From Clostridiales bacterium (GTDB lineage Bacteria > Bacillota > Clostridia > Lachnospirales > Lachnospiraceae): a stretch of 61,488 nt of DNA. The notes under the pieces are model-generated. The model was not told the DNA's origin. It saw only the letters and a list, made by a program, of their open reading frames with translations, and did no database searches. Below are positions 59,141-61,488 of this stretch, in pieces. The stretch's first letter is position 1, and each line of letters begins with the position of its first letter. The stretch is taken from NCBI GenBank assembly GCA_019420275.1, contig JAHZHN010000013.1, positions 1 to 61,488 of the forward strand, written 5' to 3'. The translations under genes and the position numbers were made by a program.

Positions 59141-60184
59141 CTATGCCTGCTTCTTGAATAAATCTTCCAATTTGTCTTCTTTCAATTTGGATCCGATCAC
59201 GCAGATTCTTCCTGTATAGTCAGCACTTCCCTCTCTGATTTCATATTCTCCCGGAACAAGGTCAAACTGCACCCATCCGTCTTCTGTTGTCGGAAGAATT
59301 CCTTTCGCACGGAGAATTACGCCATATTCTTCACTGTCAGACAGGATCTTTAGGATGCTCTCCAGTACATCTTTGCTGTATTTAGCCGGCGTTTCTTTTC
59401 CCCAGCTGGTAAATACTTCGTCTGCATGATGGTGATGATGGTGGTGATCATGGTCATGATGATGGTCATGATCATGCTCGTGATGATGGTCGTGATCATG
59501 CTCGTGATGATGGTCATGCTCATGCTCATGATGATGTCCGCATACCGGACACACATCCTCTTCTTCCAGCAGTTCCTTTACTAAAGTATTTCCTTCTTCC
59601 ATGACTTTTAAGATCTGCTTTCCTGTCAGATCATCCCATGGAGTCGTAATGATCGCAGCCTTCGTATTGTGTTCTCTCAGCAATGCTGTGCACTGATCCA
59701 GTTTCTCCTCAGAAATAGTATCTGTCCTGCTTAAGATGATCGTTCCTGCATGTTCAACCTGATTATTATAAAATTCACCGAAATTCTTCATATACATCTT
59801 ACATTTCTTTGCATCTGCTACCGTTGTAAAGCTGTTCAGTTCAAGATCTGCGTCCTCGGCAGCATCCTGTACCGCACGGATGACATCAGACAGCTTGCCT
59901 ACACCTGATGGTTCAATGATAATTCTGTCTGGAGCGTACTCTTTGGAAACTTTGCGCAGGGCTTTTCCAAAATCTCCCACCAAAGAACAGCAAATACAGC
60001 CAGAATTCATCTCTGTTACTTCAATTCCAGCATCTTTTAAAAAGCCGCCGTCAATTCCAATCTCCCCAAACTCATTTTCAATCAGCACAACCTGCTCACC
60101 CGTCAATGCTTCTTTTAATAATTTCTGGATCAGGGTTGTCTTCCCGGCACCTAAAAATCCTGAAATAATATCTATTTTCGCCAT
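59141..60184 (-). CDS. COG0523/CobW metallochaperone GTPase with histidine-rich loop
   Basis: A 347-residue GTPase. P-loop GFLGAGKTT (about 9), metal motif CICC (63-66), and SRTD in place of NKxD. A long histidine/aspartate/glutamate run (about 216-257, with CPVCG just before) is a likely metal buffer or sensor. The C-terminal CobW domain follows. Such proteins deliver zinc, cobalt or nickel to enzymes; the histidine run suggests zinc, nickel or cobalt storage. Its promoter shares the -35 region with the glycerol-dehydrogenase-like gene across the divergent spacer. Confidence 0.9.
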   Translation of the reverse strand: MAKIDIISGFLGAGKTTLIQKLLKEALTGEQVVLIENEFGEIGIDGGFLKDAGIEVTEMNSGCICCSLVGDFGKALRKVSKEYAPDRIIIEPSGVGKLSDVIRAVQDAAEDADLELNSFTTVADAKKCKMYMKNFGEFYNNQVEHAGTIILSRTDTISEEKLDQCTALLREHNTKAAIITTPWDDLTGKQILKVMEEGNTLVKELLEEEDVCPVCGHHHEHEHDHHHEHDHDHHHEHDHDHHHDHDHHHHHHHADEVFTSWGKETPAKYSKDVLESILKILSDSEEYGVILRAKGILPTTEDGWVQFDLVPGEYEIREGSADYTGRICVIGSKLKEDKLEDLFKKQA

Positions 60185-60232
60185 TTTATCGTTCCTTCTT
60201 TCATATTGATTCTTATACTATGATACAAAGCT

Positions 60233-60260
60233 ATTTTACTACTTACAAAAAATTTGTCAA
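60233..60260 (-). promoter_or_regulatory. Sigma-A promoter of the CobW pair
   Basis: TTGACA (60255-60260), 16 nt, TAAAAT (60233-60238) on the minus strand. Its -35 overlaps the plus-strand -35 of the opposite promoter. Confidence 0.65.
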
Positions 60261-60282
60261 AATATTCTTTGTGCCTTATAAT
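60254..60282 (+). promoter_or_regulatory. Sigma-A promoter of the dehydrogenase gene
   Basis: TTGTCA (60254-60259), 17 nt, TATAAT (60277-60282); 37 nt before the ATG. The -10 is perfect and the -35 matches 5 of 6. It shares five bases of its -35 with the opposite promoter. Confidence 0.75.
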
Positions 60283-60318
60283 AGTTCTGATATGAATCAT
60301 CAATTAAAGGAGGAAATT

Positions 60319-61410
60319 ATGGAACACTCAAGATATTTTTATCCAAACTATTCCATCGGCACAGACGCTTATATGGACATTCCTCAGGTGTGCCGCAAAT
60401 ATGGAACCAAAGCTGTTATCATTGGCGGAACTCGTGCATTGAGAGCTGCCGCGGACCGAATCAAGGACGCAGTAAAGGGCAGCGAGATAGAAATTACAGG
60501 AGTTTTTGAGTATGGAGGAGAAGCCAGCCGTGAGAATATAGATATGCTGAACTCCCATCCGGAAGTCCAAAAGGCAGATATGATCTTTGCCTGCGGCGGC
60601 GGAAAAGCAATTGATACATGCAAAGTGCTTGCTCAGGAAAGTTCCCGTCCGTTCTTTACATTTCCAACCATTGCTTCTACGTGTGCTTCCTGCACATCCT
60701 TGGGCATCATTTATCATCCTGACGGATCATTAAGAGAATATTCCTTCCAGGAGAAACCGGCAGAATGGATTTTTATCAATACACAGGTGATCGCAGAGGC
60801 TCCGGAGAAATATCTTTGGGCAGGGATCGGCGATACTATGGCCAAATTCTATGAATGTACCATCAGCGCCAGAGGAGATGTCCTGGATCATGCCACTTCC
60901 ATGGGGGTGCAGATCAGCCATCTTTGTGCCGAACCTCTGGTAAAATACGGCGTAGAAGCTCTGGAAGAATGCAGAAACAACAAAGCAGGCAATGCTTTGA
61001 GAGAAATCGTGCTTGGCATCATCGTCTCTACCGGTTTTGTTTCCAACTTGGTCGGCATTGACTTAAACACCGGTCTTGCTCACGCATGCTACAATGGCTT
61101 TACCGTATGCAGATCAACAGAAGAACATGGTCATCTTCATGGTGAAATCGTCGCTTACTGCATTCTGATCCTTCTGCTTGTAGATCATCAGGAAAAAGAA
61201 TTTGAAAGAATTTTTGAATTTTCCAGAAAGATGGGATTCCCGACACGTCTTTCTCATATCCACGCTTCTCTTGCCGATATGGATGCAGTCATCAAAAAAG
61301 CATTAGAAGGCATTGATGTCAGAAAATGGCCGTATGAGGTAACACCAGACATGATTCTTGATGCTGTGAAGAAAATTGAGGCTTATAACGATGAAAGAGG
61401 TGTAAAATAA
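60319..61410 (+). CDS. Glycerol-dehydrogenase-like (iron/zinc-dependent) alcohol dehydrogenase
   Basis: A 363-residue metal-dependent dehydrogenase of the GldA-like branch. NAD motif CGGGKAIDTCKVLA (about 92-105) and TIASTCASCTS; metal ligands are likely in GIGDTMAKFYE (aspartate), GLAHACYNGF (histidine) and HGHLHGEIVAY (histidine). Start at 60319 is fixed by AAAGGAGG 8 nt upstream; upstream in-frame ATGs lack one. Substrate may be glycerol or another small polyol, not proven. Its neighbours are two CobW GTPases, so metal supply to this enzyme is a possible link. Confidence 0.87.
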   Translation: MEHSRYFYPNYSIGTDAYMDIPQVCRKYGTKAVIIGGTRALRAAADRIKDAVKGSEIEITGVFEYGGEASRENIDMLNSHPEVQKADMIFACGGGKAIDTCKVLAQESSRPFFTFPTIASTCASCTSLGIIYHPDGSLREYSFQEKPAEWIFINTQVIAEAPEKYLWAGIGDTMAKFYECTISARGDVLDHATSMGVQISHLCAEPLVKYGVEALEECRNNKAGNALREIVLGIIVSTGFVSNLVGIDLNTGLAHACYNGFTVCRSTEEHGHLHGEIVAYCILILLLVDHQEKEFERIFEFSRKMGFPTRLSHIHASLADMDAVIKKALEGIDVRKWPYEVTPDMILDAVKKIEAYNDERGVK

Positions 61411-61435
61411 GCAGAATTCTTTGCGCAAACAGCAA

Positions 61436-61478
61436 GAGGGTGTCCCAAAAGTCATGAAATGACTTGAGGGATACCCTC
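61436..61478 (+). terminator. Terminator after the dehydrogenase gene
   Basis: GAGGGTGTCCC pairs with GGGATACCCTC (one G-U) and an inner AAGTCAT/ATGACTT stem continues the hairpin, followed by TTCTTTTG. Strong and 25 nt past the stop codon. Confidence 0.8.
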
Positions 61479-61488
61479 GTTCTTTTGT

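Noticed and set aside
61430..61488. End of an insertion sequence
   Set aside because: GAGGGTGTCCC resembles some IS ends, but the arms form a normal terminator with a T-run just after the gene, and no transposase is visible.
1..61488. CRISPR array, tRNA, rRNA or prophage
   Set aside because: No regularly spaced repeats, cloverleaf-like segments, rRNA blocks or phage genes were seen. tRNA genes could be missed by eye.

Overview
The window looks like a chromosomal segment of a spore-forming, anaerobic, moderately low-GC member of the Clostridia, most probably a Lachnospiraceae relative. The evidence is gene content and order: a Bacillus-like ylb/smc neighbourhood, spore genes (SpoIIID, GerW, alpha/beta SASP, YlbJ, a SpoVB-like flippase), the Firmicutes class III fructose bisphosphatase, the pta-ackA acetate pathway, and a giant 2-hydroxyacyl-CoA dehydratase activase-type protein. 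I see no rRNA, tRNA, CRISPR array, prophage or intact insertion sequence. Species cannot be fixed from sequence alone.

Layout. Position 1-62 is the start of a gene running off the left edge. 461-8730 (minus) is one long unit, ylbN-rpmF-plsX-rnc-smc-ftsY-ilvA: ribosome protein, phospholipid initiation, RNA processing, chromosome condensation and membrane targeting. It is driven by a consensus sigma-A promoter at 8758-8786. 8817-11049 is pta-ackA (minus). 11333-15154 holds tmcAL and ylbJ (plus), then rsmD-coaD and a coiled-coil gene (minus). 15351-20587 holds a SASP gene, acyP, recG, fakA, an Asp23 gene and rpmB. 20668-26361 holds gerW/ytfI sporulation genes, pyk, a rhomboid-fold protein, corA and a LysM protein. 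26566-30792 is the 1408-residue activase-like protein. 30931-35763 holds a small redox protein, hisF-hisH, a SirTM-like sirtuin and a two-component system. 35874-39592 holds a DUF368 gene and mnmA-nifU-nifS. 39795-49588 holds a SpoVB-like flippase, a subtilisin-like protease, fbp, clpX, a MocR regulator, a cyclophilin lipoprotein and an oxidoreductase. 49820-54294 is a MarR-regulated heterodimeric ABC exporter. 54502-61410 holds a SEC-C protein, rarA, a VTC-like protein, spoIIID, two CobW/COG0523 GTPases and a glycerol-dehydrogenase-like enzyme.

Most of the window is housekeeping, so the less expected signals are in regulation and in a few odd proteins. (1) Two sporulation genes, ylbJ and spoIIID, sit behind a terminator-like hairpin whose 3' arm is their own ribosome binding site, with a sigma-E-like -10 in or beside the loop. 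Only transcripts starting inside the hairpin would expose the site. (2) The rpmF-plsX spacer encodes an uninterrupted 21-bp hairpin with seven G-U pairs, so it is meaningful only as RNA from the operon strand. (3) corA has a perfect sigma-A promoter followed by a compact bulged-stem leader. (4) Odd proteins include an orphan macrodomain-class sirtuin relative, a VTC-like protein lacking the usual basic/acidic core, a rhomboid fold without the catalytic dyad and with a C-terminal zinc ribbon, and a CobW GTPase fused to a DUF1980-like domain.

All family calls come from reading the sequence by eye. No database search or folding program was run.
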